From: Micromonospora echinospora
Lineage (GTDB): Bacteria; Actinomycetota; Actinomycetes; Mycobacteriales; Micromonosporaceae
NCBI RefSeq assembly: GCF_014203425.1
Contig: NZ_JACHJC010000001.1
Span: 5,730,001 to 5,794,000 of the forward strand
Length of the DNA stretch: 64,000 bases
Reading direction: 5' to 3'
Positions within the stretch are counted from its first letter, which is position 1, and each line of letters starts with the position of its first letter. Under the pieces are notes generated by a model. It worked only from the letters and a program-made list of their open reading frames with translations. It made no database searches and was not told the DNA's origin. Made by a program: the position numbers and the translations under genes. Of this stretch, positions 54,443-63,439 are shown in pieces.

Positions 54443-55267
54443 TCACCCCGCCGTGGACTCCGGGTCCTTGTCCAGCCAGTCCAGGATCGCGTCGATCGGC
54501 TCCCGCCAGCGGGCGTCGAGCATCAGGTCGTGCCCCATGCCGGGGAAGAGCAGCGGCGCGGAGGCGTACCGCTGGGCGGCCCGGACCAGCGCGGACGCCG
54601 GCACCACCCGGTCGTCCGGGCTGCCGAGCACCAGCACCGGCGGCCGGCCCACCGCCGGCTCCGGACCCCGGCCGGTCAGCAGCTGCCACTGCGCCCGCCG
54701 ACCGGCCCGGCCCAGCCGGGCCAGGTGCCGCCGGGCGTCGGCGTCGGGCAGCTCCCGGCTGAACAGCTGCCGCCGGTTGAGCCGCAGCCCGGCGCCGAAG
54801 ACCGCCGGCACGGTCCCGGCCGGATTGCGCCGCAACGCCGTGCCGAACGTCGCCCAGCCGCCGAGCACCGGCGCCACCAGCACCGCCGCCCGCGCCGGAT
54901 AGCGGGCCAGCGCGTGCGCCACGACCCGGGCGCCGGCGCCGTGCCCCACCAGCACCGCCTGCCGCGGCAGGCTCGCCGCCACCTGCGTCACGTCATGGGT
55001 GTACGAGCGCAGCGTCGCCTCCGGCGCCGGCTCGCTGCCGCCGTGCCCGCGCAGGCTCAGCGCGTACGCCGGGAAGCCGCGACCGGCGGCGTGCCCCAGC
55101 CAGTGCTCGGCGAACGCCCACGCGCCGTGGCCGAACCCGGGCACGAACAGCAGCGGCGGCTTCGCCTCCTCCCGCTCCGGCACCGCGGCGAGGACCTCGC
55201 GGCGGGCGGGCCGCTCCGGCCGGGCCCACTCCCAGGACCGGACCACCCGCATCCGCTCAGTCGTCAC
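54443..55267 (-). CDS. Alpha/beta hydrolase-fold protein lacking the nucleophile serine
   Basis: A 274-residue alpha/beta hydrolase. The oxyanion-hole region LLFVPGFGHGAWAF, the LSLRGHGGSEP turn, the acid loop VLGSPDDRVVP and the late His in FPGMGHDLML are all recognisable. The nucleophile elbow, however, reads VLVGHGAGAR, so the expected Ser of G-H-S-x-G is Gly. The protein is therefore either not a classical hydrolase or inactive. Its GTG (55267) is fused to an unusual repeat array: the GTG is the last element of the third 59-bp unit. Confidence 0.8.
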   Translation of the reverse strand: MTTERMRVVRSWEWARPERPARREVLAAVPEREEAKPPLLFVPGFGHGAWAFAEHWLGHAAGRGFPAYALSLRGHGGSEPAPEATLRSYTHDVTQVAASLPRQAVLVGHGAGARVVAHALARYPARAAVLVAPVLGGWATFGTALRRNPAGTVPAVFGAGLRLNRRQLFSRELPDADARRHLARLGRAGRRAQWQLLTGRGPEPAVGRPPVLVLGSPDDRVVPASALVRAAQRYASAPLLFPGMGHDLMLDARWREPIDAILDWLDKDPESTAG

Positions 55268-55446
55268 CGTGCCTGCCCTTCGTTCGCGACTGCGGGACTC
55301 CGCTGCGCTGCGTTCCTCGCCCTCACCGGGCCTGCCTTTCGTTCGCGACTGCGGGACTCCGCTGCGCTGCGTTCCTCGCCCTCACCGGGCCTGCCTTTCG
55401 TTCGCGACTGCGGGACTCCGCTGCGCTGCGTTCCTCGCCCTCACCG
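55264..55446 (-). repeat. Array of three 59-bp units, each a coupled 20-codon ORF
   Basis: The hexamer CGGTGA (minus strand) occurs at 55441, 55382, 55323 and 55264 with exact 59-bp spacing; the units between are identical except for two changes in the third. CGGTGA contains both a GTG start and a TGA stop, and 59 bp puts the stop of each unit in frame with its own start. Thus ORFs run 55444-55382, 55385-55323 and 55326-55264, each encoding MRARN...VANERQAR (third: NEGQAR). Each unit ends in AAGGCAGG or GGGCAGG, a Shine-Dalgarno-like site 5-6 bases before the next GTG. The last overlaps the alpha/beta hydrolase start. Confidence 0.85.
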
Positions 55447-56847
55447 TGTGCCCTCCAGCTCGTGCAGCGCCCGCTGGAGCGCGCGCAGGTAGTCGGCGTG
55501 CCCGACCTCGAACCAGTGCCGGGTGCTGTCCTTGACCTTGGCCGAGTACCGCTCGCCGAGGCCCGCGCGGACCTTGCGGTCGAACGCGGCGGCCCGCTCC
55601 GGCCGGGTGGCGCGCAGCGTGAGCAGCCGGGCGAACAGCACGCTCTGCCAGTGCGAGATGGGGAAGATGCCGGAGTCCGGCTGCACCAGGCCGACCACGG
55701 CGAGCGTGGGATGCCCGGCGGTGAACGCGTTGAGCCACAGCCGGGGCCGCCCGGAGTCGTCCTCGTCGCCGAGCACCTGTCCCTTGAGGAACTCGAAGCG
55801 CGGCAGGTATCCGGTGGCGAAGACGACGAGCTCGGGGTCGATGCGCCGGCCGTCGGTCAGCTCCACCGCGCGGTCGTCGAACCGGGCCACGTCCGGCACC
55901 GGCGTGACCTCGCCGTGCCCGACGTAGTAGACGAGCTGGCTGTTGGCGATCGGGTGCGTCTCGTAGACGCGGTGGTCCGGCTTGGGCATGCCGAACCGGG
56001 TCAGGTCGCCGACGGTCAGCCGCAGCGTCCAGTGGTAGAGCCACTGCCGTACCCGCAGCGGCACCCGCAGCGCCAGCAGCGTGTCGTTCACCTGGTCGGC
56101 GGGGCGGCCGAGGACGTACTTCGGGGCGTACCAGTAGCCGCGCCGGGTGGAGTGCCAGCAGTGCGACGCCTGCTGGGCCGCCTCGACAGCGATGTCGCAG
56201 CCGGTGTTGCCCGCACCCACCACCAGCACCCGCTTGCCGCGCAACTGCGCCGGGTCCTTGTAGGACGAGGCGTGCATGACCTCGCCGCGGAACTGCTCCA
56301 GCCCTTCGTAGCGGGGCAGCTTCGGCGACCAGTTGTGCCCGTTGGCGAGCACCACCGCGGCGTACCGGGAGGTGCGCTCGGGACCGTAGCCGCCGGTGCT
56401 GCGCGTGGTGACGTCCCACCGGTCCCCCTCGACCGGCTCGACCCGTACCACCTCGGTGCCGAACCAGACGTGCTGGCGCAGGTCGAAGTGGTCGGCGTAC
56501 CGCTCGAAGTAGGACAGGAGCTGGCTGTGGTGCGGGTAGTCCGGCCAGTCGTCAGGCATCGGGAAGTCGGGGAACTGGGTGAACGGCCGGGACGAGATCA
56601 GGTGCGTGCTGGCGTACACCGGACTGCGGTCGTGCCGCCAGTTCCAGGCGCCGCCGACGCCTGTCTCCCGCTCGTAGCAGTCCACGCCGAAGCCGGCCTC
56701 GCGGAGGTTCTTGACGGCGGTCAGGCCGCTGGCGCCGGCGCCGATGACGCAGACCGTGTCACCCCGGTCGGAGACCGGGCGTTCGGCACGGCTCGGTACG
56801 GCCGTCTGGTCCGGATCGGGGTGGCCGAGCTCGGTGGAGGAGGACAC
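55441..56847 (-). CDS. Flavin-containing monooxygenase family protein
   Basis: A 468-residue FAD/NADPH monooxygenase. FAD motif VCVIGAGASGLTAVKNLREAG (about residues 32-52), the FMO-type GVGGAWNWRHDRSPVY, the NADPH motif RVLVVGAGNTGCDIAVEAAQ, and the family ATGYLPRF segment near 330. These enzymes oxidise heteroatoms or ketones. The GTG at 56847 gives a length close to the family's. Its TGA lies in the first CGGTGA of the 59-bp repeat array. The substrate is unknown. Confidence 0.88.
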   Translation of the reverse strand: MSSSTELGHPDPDQTAVPSRAERPVSDRGDTVCVIGAGASGLTAVKNLREAGFGVDCYERETGVGGAWNWRHDRSPVYASTHLISSRPFTQFPDFPMPDDWPDYPHHSQLLSYFERYADHFDLRQHVWFGTEVVRVEPVEGDRWDVTTRSTGGYGPERTSRYAAVVLANGHNWSPKLPRYEGLEQFRGEVMHASSYKDPAQLRGKRVLVVGAGNTGCDIAVEAAQQASHCWHSTRRGYWYAPKYVLGRPADQVNDTLLALRVPLRVRQWLYHWTLRLTVGDLTRFGMPKPDHRVYETHPIANSQLVYYVGHGEVTPVPDVARFDDRAVELTDGRRIDPELVVFATGYLPRFEFLKGQVLGDEDDSGRPRLWLNAFTAGHPTLAVVGLVQPDSGIFPISHWQSVLFARLLTLRATRPERAAAFDRKVRAGLGERYSAKVKDSTRHWFEVGHADYLRALQRALHELEGTR

Positions 56848-56903
56848 CGCGAAATCCTGCCGAGAATGCCAGCCGTTGTCCAGCCACCGATTTCCGGGGA
56901 CGG

Positions 56904-57602
56904 TCAGGCGGTCGGCAGCAGCAGGTCGACCAGCACCGGGAAGTGGTCGCTGGCGCGGCGGGTCAGCGGCGTGTCCACCACGTCGTAGTCGACCACGGTG
57001 ATCCGGGGGTCGACGAAGAGCGCGTCGATGCGGCGGCGCGGGTCGGCGCAGGAGAACGTGTGCCGGTCGGCCCGGTCGGCGGCCAGCGCCGCGTCGGTGA
57101 GCCCTTCGGCGACCGTCTGCCAGGCCGGCCCGTCCGGGCCCTCGTTGAGGTCCGCGCCGGCCACCACGGGCAGCGTGGACGCGGCCAGCTCCCGCTTGAA
57201 CGCCGCCGCCTGCGCCGGCCGCTCGGCCGGGTCGGTGGACAGGTGCGAGCCGGCCAGCAGCAGGTCGACACCGCCGACCCGGCACCGCGCGTACGCGGCG
57301 CCGCGCATGTGCCGACCCGGCGTCAGCGGATACCGCTGGCAGCTGGTGTCGGTGACCCGCACCCGCAGGCTGGTCAGCAGCACGTTGCCCAGCGACGGCA
57401 GGCCACCGGCCGCCACCACCATGCCGAACGACTCGGCGAGCGCGGCGCACTTCTGCCGCCACCGGAACCGGCGCGGTCCCTCCTGGACGATCACCACGTC
57501 CGGGTCCGCGCCCCGGACCACCTCGGCCAGCGCGGCGGTGTCGTCCCGCTGTCCGTGGACGTTGTACGACACCACCCGCAGCGGCACACCCGAGTCCGTC
57601 AT
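56904..57602 (-). CDS. Endonuclease/exonuclease/phosphatase (EEP) family protein
   Basis: A 232-residue EEP-fold hydrolase with all catalytic motifs: RVVSYNVHGQ, VVIVQEGPRR (metal Glu), LLLAGSHLSTDPAER, PVVAGADLNEGPDG, IDALFVDPR and SDHFPVLVDL. There is no signal peptide, so it acts in the cytoplasm on nucleic acid, phosphoinositide-like or other phosphodiester substrates. It follows the glucokinase gene with a one-base gap, ATG start. Confidence 0.88.
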   Translation of the reverse strand: MTDSGVPLRVVSYNVHGQRDDTAALAEVVRGADPDVVIVQEGPRRFRWRQKCAALAESFGMVVAAGGLPSLGNVLLTSLRVRVTDTSCQRYPLTPGRHMRGAAYARCRVGGVDLLLAGSHLSTDPAERPAQAAAFKRELAASTLPVVAGADLNEGPDGPAWQTVAEGLTDAALAADRADRHTFSCADPRRRIDALFVDPRITVVDYDVVDTPLTRRASDHFPVLVDLLLPTA

Positions 57603-57603
57603 G

Positions 57604-58551
57604 TCAGATCCGCCGGGCCAGGTCGGCGGCGCCGATCACGCCGGCGGTGTTGCCGAGCTCGGCCGGGCGTACCTCGGCGACGGGCAGGCGGCTGCGCTGG
57701 GCCAGCGCCTCGGCGAACGACCGGCGGGTCGGGCCGAGCAGCAGGTCACCGGCGTCGATCACGCCGCCGCCCACCACGAGCACCTGCGGGTCGAGGATCT
57801 GCGCCATGTCGGCGAGGCTGGTGCCGAGCCAGCGGCCGACCTGGGCGAACGCCTCGGTGGAGACCGGGTCGCCGCCCTTGGCCGCGGCGGTCACCATCGG
57901 GCCGGTGATCAACTCGGCCTCGCCGTCGGCCAGCTCCAGCAGCGCTGCGGCCCGGTGCGGCTCCTGCCGGGCGGCGGCGCGGGCGAAGCGGACCAGGGCG
58001 CTGCCGCTGGCGTACTGCTCGATGCAGCCCAGCCGGCCGCAGCCGCACTGGTGGCCGTCCGGCACGGTGAGCATGTGCCCCAGCTCGGCGGCGATGCCGT
58101 TGGCGCCGCGGACCAGGTCGCCGCCGAGCACGATGCCGCCGCCGACGCCGGTGCCGATGGTGAACATGACCATCGAGTCGTCGGCGTCGCGGGCCGCGCC
58201 GTAGCGGAACTCCGCCCAGGCGGCCACGTTCCCGTCGTTCTCCACGATCACCGGCAGGCCGGTGGCGTCCCCGACGTACGTGCGCAGCGGCTCGTCCCGC
58301 CAGGCCAGGTTCGGGGCGAACAGCACGGTGGAGCGGGAGGCGTCGATCCAGCCGGCGGCGCCGATGCCGACCGCCTCGACGGCGTGACCGGCGGCCAGCT
58401 CGGTGACGACCTCGATGATGACGTCGCGGGTCTTGGCCACGTCGTCGGCGGGGGTGTCCCGTCGCGTCTGCACGAGTACCGCGCCGGCGTCGTCCACGAC
58501 ACCGCCGGCCACCTTCGTGCCACCGACGTCGACTCCGATGGTCAGCGTCAC
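57604..58551 (-). CDS. ROK-family glucokinase
   Basis: A 315-residue ROK sugar kinase phosphorylating glucose. ATP site TIGVDVGGTKVAGGVV, catalytic/sugar-site VIVENDGNVAAWAE (Asp about residue 108), GTGVGGGIVLGG, and the zinc-binding GHQCGCGRLGCIEQYASG. A second GTG at 58560 is nearer the GAGGGGA site than usual, so 58551 is the better start. No N-terminal DNA-binding domain, so it is an enzyme and not a ROK repressor. Trehalose synthase and glucokinase in the same region fit glucose handling. Confidence 0.92.
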   Translation of the reverse strand: MTLTIGVDVGGTKVAGGVVDDAGAVLVQTRRDTPADDVAKTRDVIIEVVTELAAGHAVEAVGIGAAGWIDASRSTVLFAPNLAWRDEPLRTYVGDATGLPVIVENDGNVAAWAEFRYGAARDADDSMVMFTIGTGVGGGIVLGGDLVRGANGIAAELGHMLTVPDGHQCGCGRLGCIEQYASGSALVRFARAAARQEPHRAAALLELADGEAELITGPMVTAAAKGGDPVSTEAFAQVGRWLGTSLADMAQILDPQVLVVGGGVIDAGDLLLGPTRRSFAEALAQRSRLPVAEVRPAELGNTAGVIGAADLARRI

Positions 58552-58624
58552 CGCTGCCACTCCCCTCTGCTGTGCTGCCCGGGAACCGGCCGAACCGGCC
58601 GTACGGTCCCGGGATGTCCGGTGG

Positions 58625-59257
58625 TCAGGCCCCGTCGCCTGGTGCGTCCGCGCCCACCTCGCCGGACGCCCGCGAGGCGGGCACCACGGGACGGCCGGCC
58701 GGTGGCCGGCTCGTCGCCGGTTCCTGCGGCCCGGCGGCGTCGGCGGCACCCGCATCGGCCGCGCCCTCCCCCCGGGTGGCGGCGGACCACACGTCCTGCT
58801 CGGGTGCCGGCTGAGAATCATGCCCGGTACGGGTCGCCTCGCGCCACACGTGGTCCCCCGATCCGCCCGGCGCGGCGCCGCCGGTGTCGGCCGGCTGCTC
58901 CGGCTCGGCCGGGGTGAACGCGCGGAGCATGCTGGCGACACCGGCCGCAAGGTCCCCGGCGCCGGTGGCGAGCCGCTCGGCGAACTCGGGACTCGGGTCA
59001 CGCAACGCGGCGATACCGCGACAGACGGGGCAGACACAGCATTCCGGGGAGCCGGTGGCGAAACCGGCGGGGCCGGACGCCCGCGGACCGGAACCGGTGT
59101 CCGAGCCGGTGTGACCGAGGACACCGGAGAGGATCCCACCGAGCGGACCCCAGGGGCCGGAGCCCGGCGTGGCGGCGGCCAGCTTCGCGGTGGCCAGCAG
59201 TGTGGCGACGAGGCGCTCGGCCTCTTCCCGGGCCGAACCCGGATCAGTGGTGCCCAT
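58625..59257 (-). CDS. Hypothetical protein with a Cys-rich motif (possibly DUF5304)
   Basis: A 210-residue protein. A helical N-terminus (AREEAERLVATLLATAKLA), a Gly-rich stretch, and then ECCVCPVCRGIAALRDPSPEFAERLATGAGDLAAGVASMLRAF (described here as about residues 72-115), in which C-x2-C-x2-C may bind metal. The second half is acidic, Pro/Ala-rich and probably disordered. Resembles actinobacterial proteins found beside the SRPBCC and FadD15-like genes. No function assigned. Confidence 0.7.
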   Translation of the reverse strand: MGTTDPGSAREEAERLVATLLATAKLAAATPGSGPWGPLGGILSGVLGHTGSDTGSGPRASGPAGFATGSPECCVCPVCRGIAALRDPSPEFAERLATGAGDLAAGVASMLRAFTPAEPEQPADTGGAAPGGSGDHVWREATRTGHDSQPAPEQDVWSAATRGEGAADAGAADAAGPQEPATSRPPAGRPVVPASRASGEVGADAPGDGA

Positions 59258-59278
59258 GGTTCGGCTCCTCCAGCGTGA

Positions 59279-59755
59279 CTACCGGGACGACGGTCGGGTC
59301 TCCTGCGCCGCACCGGGTGCTTCTACCCGGCGCTTGAGCTGCTTCAACGCCGTATCCATGATCATTTTCTCGGCCTTGCGGCGGAACATGCCGAGCATCG
59401 CCACGGACAGCTCCACCTCCAGGGTGTAGGTCACCGTGGTCGTCCCGTCCGGGTTGCCCACCAGGTCGTACGACCCGCGCTGGGACCGCTGCATCTTCGA
59501 CGGGGCGACCAGGTGCCACTCGATCCGGGAGATGTCCTCGGCGTACTCGTAGGCCAGCACGTACTCGTCGGCCAGCACGCCCGCGTCGAGCGTGAACCGG
59601 ACCTGACTGGCGTAGCCGTCCTCGTACTCCTCGATCACCTCGGCCTCGCGGACCGCCTCGGTCCACTCGGGGTAACTGGGGAAGTCGCAGATGACGGCCG
59701 CCACCCGATCCGGTGACGCGCCGATGATGATCGACTGGGTGGAGGAGTCCGCCAT
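59279..59755 (-). CDS. SRPBCC (START-like) family protein
   Basis: A 158-residue SRPBCC fold protein: STQSIIIGASPDRVAAVICDFPSYPEW, VRFTLDAGVLADEYVLAY, DGTTTVTYTLEVELSVAM and a C-terminal helix (MLGMFRRKAEKMIMDTALKQLKRRVE). The pattern matches Rv2185c-like proteins, which have a hydrophobic cavity for a lipid or polyketide. Its position between the unknown 210-residue gene and the acyl-CoA synthetase mirrors M. tuberculosis. ATG start. Confidence 0.88.
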   Translation of the reverse strand: MADSSTQSIIIGASPDRVAAVICDFPSYPEWTEAVREAEVIEEYEDGYASQVRFTLDAGVLADEYVLAYEYAEDISRIEWHLVAPSKMQRSQRGSYDLVGNPDGTTTVTYTLEVELSVAMLGMFRRKAEKMIMDTALKQLKRRVEAPGAAQETRPSSR

Positions 59756-59920
59756 GGGGGGAGGCTACCCGGCCGCGTCCCGGCCGGCGCCGCTCCACCC
59801 GCCGACGGCGTCCCACCAGCCGGTCAGGCAACCTCCCTGGCCGACCCCCCGGGGTGTGCGGGTAGGTTTCGACAGAGCTGACCAGGCCGGCCCCCGCCGG
59901 TAGAGCACGAGGGAGTGCAG

Positions 59921-61723
59921 GTGCGCGAGTTCTCCGTCCCGCCGATCGTCACCGTCGGCGACTCGGCCAACCTGACCGACCCGGTCTGGGAAAACGCCGA
60001 GGTCGCCCCGGACACCGTGCAGTTCGTCCGTCCCGGCGCGGGGACGGCGGCGCGCGAGGAGGTGACCTGCCGGCAGTTCCGCGACGAGGTGGTCGCGGTG
60101 GCCCGGGGCCTGATCGCGGCCGGCGTCTCCCCCGGCGACCGGGTCGGCCTGATGAGCCGCACCCGCTACGAGTGGACCCTGTTCGACTACGCGATCTGGG
60201 CCGCCGGCGCGGTCACCGTGCCGATCTACGAGACCTCCAGCGCCGAGCAGGCCGCCTGGATCCTCGGCGACTCCGGCGCCGTCGCCGTGGTGGTGGAGAG
60301 CACCGCGCACGCCACCCTGGTCGCCGGTGTCCGGGACCGGCTGCCCGAGCTGCGCGAGGTCTGGCAGATCGACCTGGGCGTGGTGGACGAGCTGGTCGCC
60401 GCCGGCGAGGCGGTGGACCCGGCCGAGGTCGACACGCGCCGCTCCATGCTCAAGGCCGGCGACGTCGCCACGATCATCTACACCAGCGGCACCACCGGCC
60501 GGCCGAAGGGCTGCGTGCTGACGCACCGCAACATCTACACCGACATCGCCAACGCGGTGCCGGTGCTGCCGAACCTGTTCCGCCCGGGCGCCTCGACGCT
60601 GCTGTTCCTGCCGCTCGCGCACGCCTTCGCCCGGCTCATCCAGGTCGGCGTGGTGCACGCCCGGGCCACCATGGCGCACTGCGCGGACACCACGAACCTG
60701 GTCGCCGAGCTGCAGGACTTCCGGCCCACGTTCGTGCTCTCCGTACCCCGGGTCTTCGAGAAGGTCTACAACGGCGCGCGGCAGAAGGCCGAGGCCGAGG
60801 GCAAGGGCAAGATCTTCGACCGGGCGGAGAAGGTCGCCATCGCCTGGAGCGAGGCGCAGGAGCTGCCGGGCGGTCCGGGCCTGGCGCTGCGCGCGCAGCA
60901 CACCCTCTTCGACAAGCTGGTCTACCGCAAGCTGCGGGCGGCGATGGGCGGCCGGTGCCGCGACGCCATCTCCGGCGGCGCGCCGCTGGGCGCGCGGCTC
61001 GGGCACTTCTTCCGCGGCGTCGGGGTGACCATCTGCGAGGGGTACGGCCTGACCGAGACCTCCCCGGCCGCCGCCGCCAACCTGCCCACCGGCACCCGGA
61101 TCGGCACCGTCGGCCGCCCCCTGCCCGGCGTCACCATCCGCATCGACGACGACGGCGAGGTCCTCATCGCCGGCGACATCGTCTTCCAGGGCTACTGGCA
61201 CAACGAGGCGGCCACCGACGAGGCGATCAGCGCCGACGGCTGGTTCCGCACCGGCGACCTCGGGCACCTCGACGACGACGGCTACCTGAGCATCACCGGC
61301 CGCAAGAAGGAGATCATCGTGACCGCCGGCGGCAAGAACGTCGCCCCGGCGGTGCTGGAGGACCAGGTCCGGGCGCACCCGCTGATCAGCCAGTGCGTGG
61401 TGGTCGGCGACCGGCAGCCGTTCATCGCCGCGCTCGTCACCATCGACGAGGAGGCGCTGCCGAAGTGGCTGGCCGCGCAGGGCCGCCCGGAGACCACGAG
61501 CATCGCCGAGCTGCGCGAGGACGCGGCGCTGCGCGCCGAGGTGCAGGGCGCGATCGACCAGGCCAACCAGGCGGTCTCCAAGGCCGAGGCGATCAAGGTG
61601 TTCCGGATCCTGCCGCAGGACTTCACCGAGACCACAGGTGAGCTGACCCCGTCGCTGAAGGTCAAGCGGCAGGTCGTGCACAAGACGTACGCCTCGGAGA
61701 TCGCCGAGATCTACCAACGCTGA
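59921..61723 (+). CDS. Long-chain acyl-CoA synthetase (FadD15-like)
   Basis: A 600-residue AMP-forming ligase that activates fatty acids. Motif A5-A3: IYTSGTTGRPKGCVLTH (about residues 182-198), GYGLTETSP, TGDLGHLDDDGYLSITGRKKEIIVTAGGKNVAP (AMP-binding and hinge). The late Lys of the A10 region (PSLKVKRQVV) is intact. The GTG at 59921 is preferred to 59915 because GAGGGA lies six to seven bases upstream. Position corresponds to Rv2187, and it faces away from the SRPBCC gene. Confidence 0.92.
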   Translation: MREFSVPPIVTVGDSANLTDPVWENAEVAPDTVQFVRPGAGTAAREEVTCRQFRDEVVAVARGLIAAGVSPGDRVGLMSRTRYEWTLFDYAIWAAGAVTVPIYETSSAEQAAWILGDSGAVAVVVESTAHATLVAGVRDRLPELREVWQIDLGVVDELVAAGEAVDPAEVDTRRSMLKAGDVATIIYTSGTTGRPKGCVLTHRNIYTDIANAVPVLPNLFRPGASTLLFLPLAHAFARLIQVGVVHARATMAHCADTTNLVAELQDFRPTFVLSVPRVFEKVYNGARQKAEAEGKGKIFDRAEKVAIAWSEAQELPGGPGLALRAQHTLFDKLVYRKLRAAMGGRCRDAISGGAPLGARLGHFFRGVGVTICEGYGLTETSPAAAANLPTGTRIGTVGRPLPGVTIRIDDDGEVLIAGDIVFQGYWHNEAATDEAISADGWFRTGDLGHLDDDGYLSITGRKKEIIVTAGGKNVAPAVLEDQVRAHPLISQCVVVGDRQPFIAALVTIDEEALPKWLAAQGRPETTSIAELREDAALRAEVQGAIDQANQAVSKAEAIKVFRILPQDFTETTGELTPSLKVKRQVVHKTYASEIAEIYQR

Positions 61724-61724
61724 C

Positions 61725-61730
61725 TACGAT
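61725..61730 (+). promoter_or_regulatory. -10 element of a leaderless promoter (histidine kinase)
   Basis: TACGAT, seven bases (CCGTCAC), then the GTG at 61738. It begins right after the stop codon of the acyl-CoA synthetase gene. Confidence 0.5.
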
Positions 61731-61737
61731 CCGTCAC

Positions 61738-63432
61738 GTGCCCGCCTCCACATCCGGCCAGCCGCAGACGCAGCCCCTCGCGGTCGCGGCCCGCGCGGTT
61801 CTCCTCGCGCTGGTCGCCGCCCTGACCCTGTTCGCCACCCGCGACGCCGCCCAGCTCTGGTGGATCGCCCTGCTGGGCGTCGCGGGGCTGCCCGCCGTGC
61901 TCGCCCCGCAGCACCGGCTGCTCACCTCGATCAGCCGGTTCGCCGAGGTGGTGGTGCTCGGGCTGGCCGCCAGCCAGGTCGCCGCCGACACCCATCTCAC
62001 CGGTGTCACCGGCGGGGTGGGCGCCTCGGCGGTGCTGCCGTACCTCGCCGTGCCGGTCACCGTGACCGCGCTGAGCCGCCGCTTCCGCGAGGGCGCCGCG
62101 CTGCTCGTGGTGGCGGCGGCGACGCTCGTGGCCAGCGCCGCGTTCACCCAGGTCGACGGTGGCGCGCAGCTCGGTCAGGTCGGCTACCTGGCGGTCTGCG
62201 CCCAGTGGCTGATCCTGGCCGGTCTCGGCCTCTACACCGCCGGCACGCTCCAGCGCGTGATGCGGGTCCGCGGCGAGGGCAAACCCCAGCCGTACGCCGA
62301 GGCGACCCGGCTGCTCACCCAGCTGCGTACGGTCGCCCGGCAGCTGCCCGGCGCCACGCTGGACCCGGGCGGCATCTCCGAGCACCTGCTGGAGGAGCTG
62401 CGGGTGGTGGCGAAGACCGACCGGGGCGCGGTGCTCTCCGCCAGCGGCGGCGGCCGGCTGGTCGTGCTGGCCCAGATCGGCGCGGACCGGGTCGACTGGG
62501 AGACCACGCTCGACGCCGACTCGGCCATCGCCGACGCCTGGGCCAGCCAGCAGCCGACCGTCTCGTCCCGCTCGCAGGGCCGCTCCCGGCGCTCCGGGGA
62601 GGTCTCCGCGCTGATCGTGCCGCTGGTGGCCGGCGTGCGCACGGTCGGCCTGGTGGTGATCGAGGCGGACACCGCTGCCGCGTACCCGCCGCCTGTGGTG
62701 TCCCGGGTGACGGCGCTGACCGGCCCGGCGGCGCTGCGGCTGGAGGCGGCGCTGCTCTTCGACGAGGTGCGCTCGCTGGCGACGAACGAGGAGCGGCAGC
62801 GGCTGGCCCGGGAGATCCACGACGGGGTCGCCCAGGAGCTGGTCATGGTCGGGTACGGCATCGACAACGCCCTGGCCACCGTGCACGAGGACGCGGAGGA
62901 GACCGCCGACTCGCTGCGCACGCTGCGCCAGGAGGTGACCCGGGTGATCACCGAGCTGCGGCTGAGCCTGTTCGAGCTGCGCAGCGAGGTGGACCGGCAC
63001 GGTGGCCTGGCCGCCGCCATCGCCGAGTACGCCCGTACCGTCGGCGCCTCCGGCGGCCTGCGGGTGCACCTGTCGCTCGACGAGTCCACCGCGCGGCTGC
63101 CGGCCGCGACCGAGGCCGAGTTGCTGCGCATCGCGCAGGAGGCGGTGACGAACGCCCGCAAGCACGCCGGCGCCTCGAACCTCTGGGTCACGTGCGAGGT
63201 GGATCCCCCGTACACCCGAATTGAAGTGTCGGATGACGGTCACGGCATCGGTGACCAGCGCCCGGACGGGCACTATGGCCTTGCGATCATGGCGGAGAGG
63301 GCGGAACGTATCCGAGGCCGGTTGGAGATCAGGCCACGTCAACCCAGTGGGACGACAGTGGCCGTGGTGCTCGGCTCGTCGCCCCGGCGCGATAAGGTGC
63401 GCGGCAGCGCCGCAGCAGCAGAAGGGGAGTAA
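61738..63432 (+). CDS. Sensor histidine kinase, NarL/DesK type
   Basis: A 564-residue kinase. Four to five N-terminal membrane helices (about 10-180) are followed by a GAF-like domain (about 210-340) and a HisKA_3 dimerisation/phosphoacceptor helix LAREIHDGVAQEL with the phosphorylated His361. The HATPase has LLRIAQEAVTNARKHA (N box), VSDDGHGI (G1) and HYGLAIMAERAERIRG (G2). This type pairs with NarL-like regulators, and one begins seven bases after its stop. The signal is unknown; the membrane part suggests an envelope stimulus. Confidence 0.92.
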   Translation: MPASTSGQPQTQPLAVAARAVLLALVAALTLFATRDAAQLWWIALLGVAGLPAVLAPQHRLLTSISRFAEVVVLGLAASQVAADTHLTGVTGGVGASAVLPYLAVPVTVTALSRRFREGAALLVVAAATLVASAAFTQVDGGAQLGQVGYLAVCAQWLILAGLGLYTAGTLQRVMRVRGEGKPQPYAEATRLLTQLRTVARQLPGATLDPGGISEHLLEELRVVAKTDRGAVLSASGGGRLVVLAQIGADRVDWETTLDADSAIADAWASQQPTVSSRSQGRSRRSGEVSALIVPLVAGVRTVGLVVIEADTAAAYPPPVVSRVTALTGPAALRLEAALLFDEVRSLATNEERQRLAREIHDGVAQELVMVGYGIDNALATVHEDAEETADSLRTLRQEVTRVITELRLSLFELRSEVDRHGGLAAAIAEYARTVGASGGLRVHLSLDESTARLPAATEAELLRIAQEAVTNARKHAGASNLWVTCEVDPPYTRIEVSDDGHGIGDQRPDGHYGLAIMAERAERIRGRLEIRPRQPSGTTVAVVLGSSPRRDKVRGSAAAAEGE

Positions 63433-63439
63433 CCCGAGG

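Noticed and set aside
55264..55446. CRISPR array
   Set aside because: The repeats are adjacent with no spacers, and the unit length and phase fit coupled ORFs, not a CRISPR.
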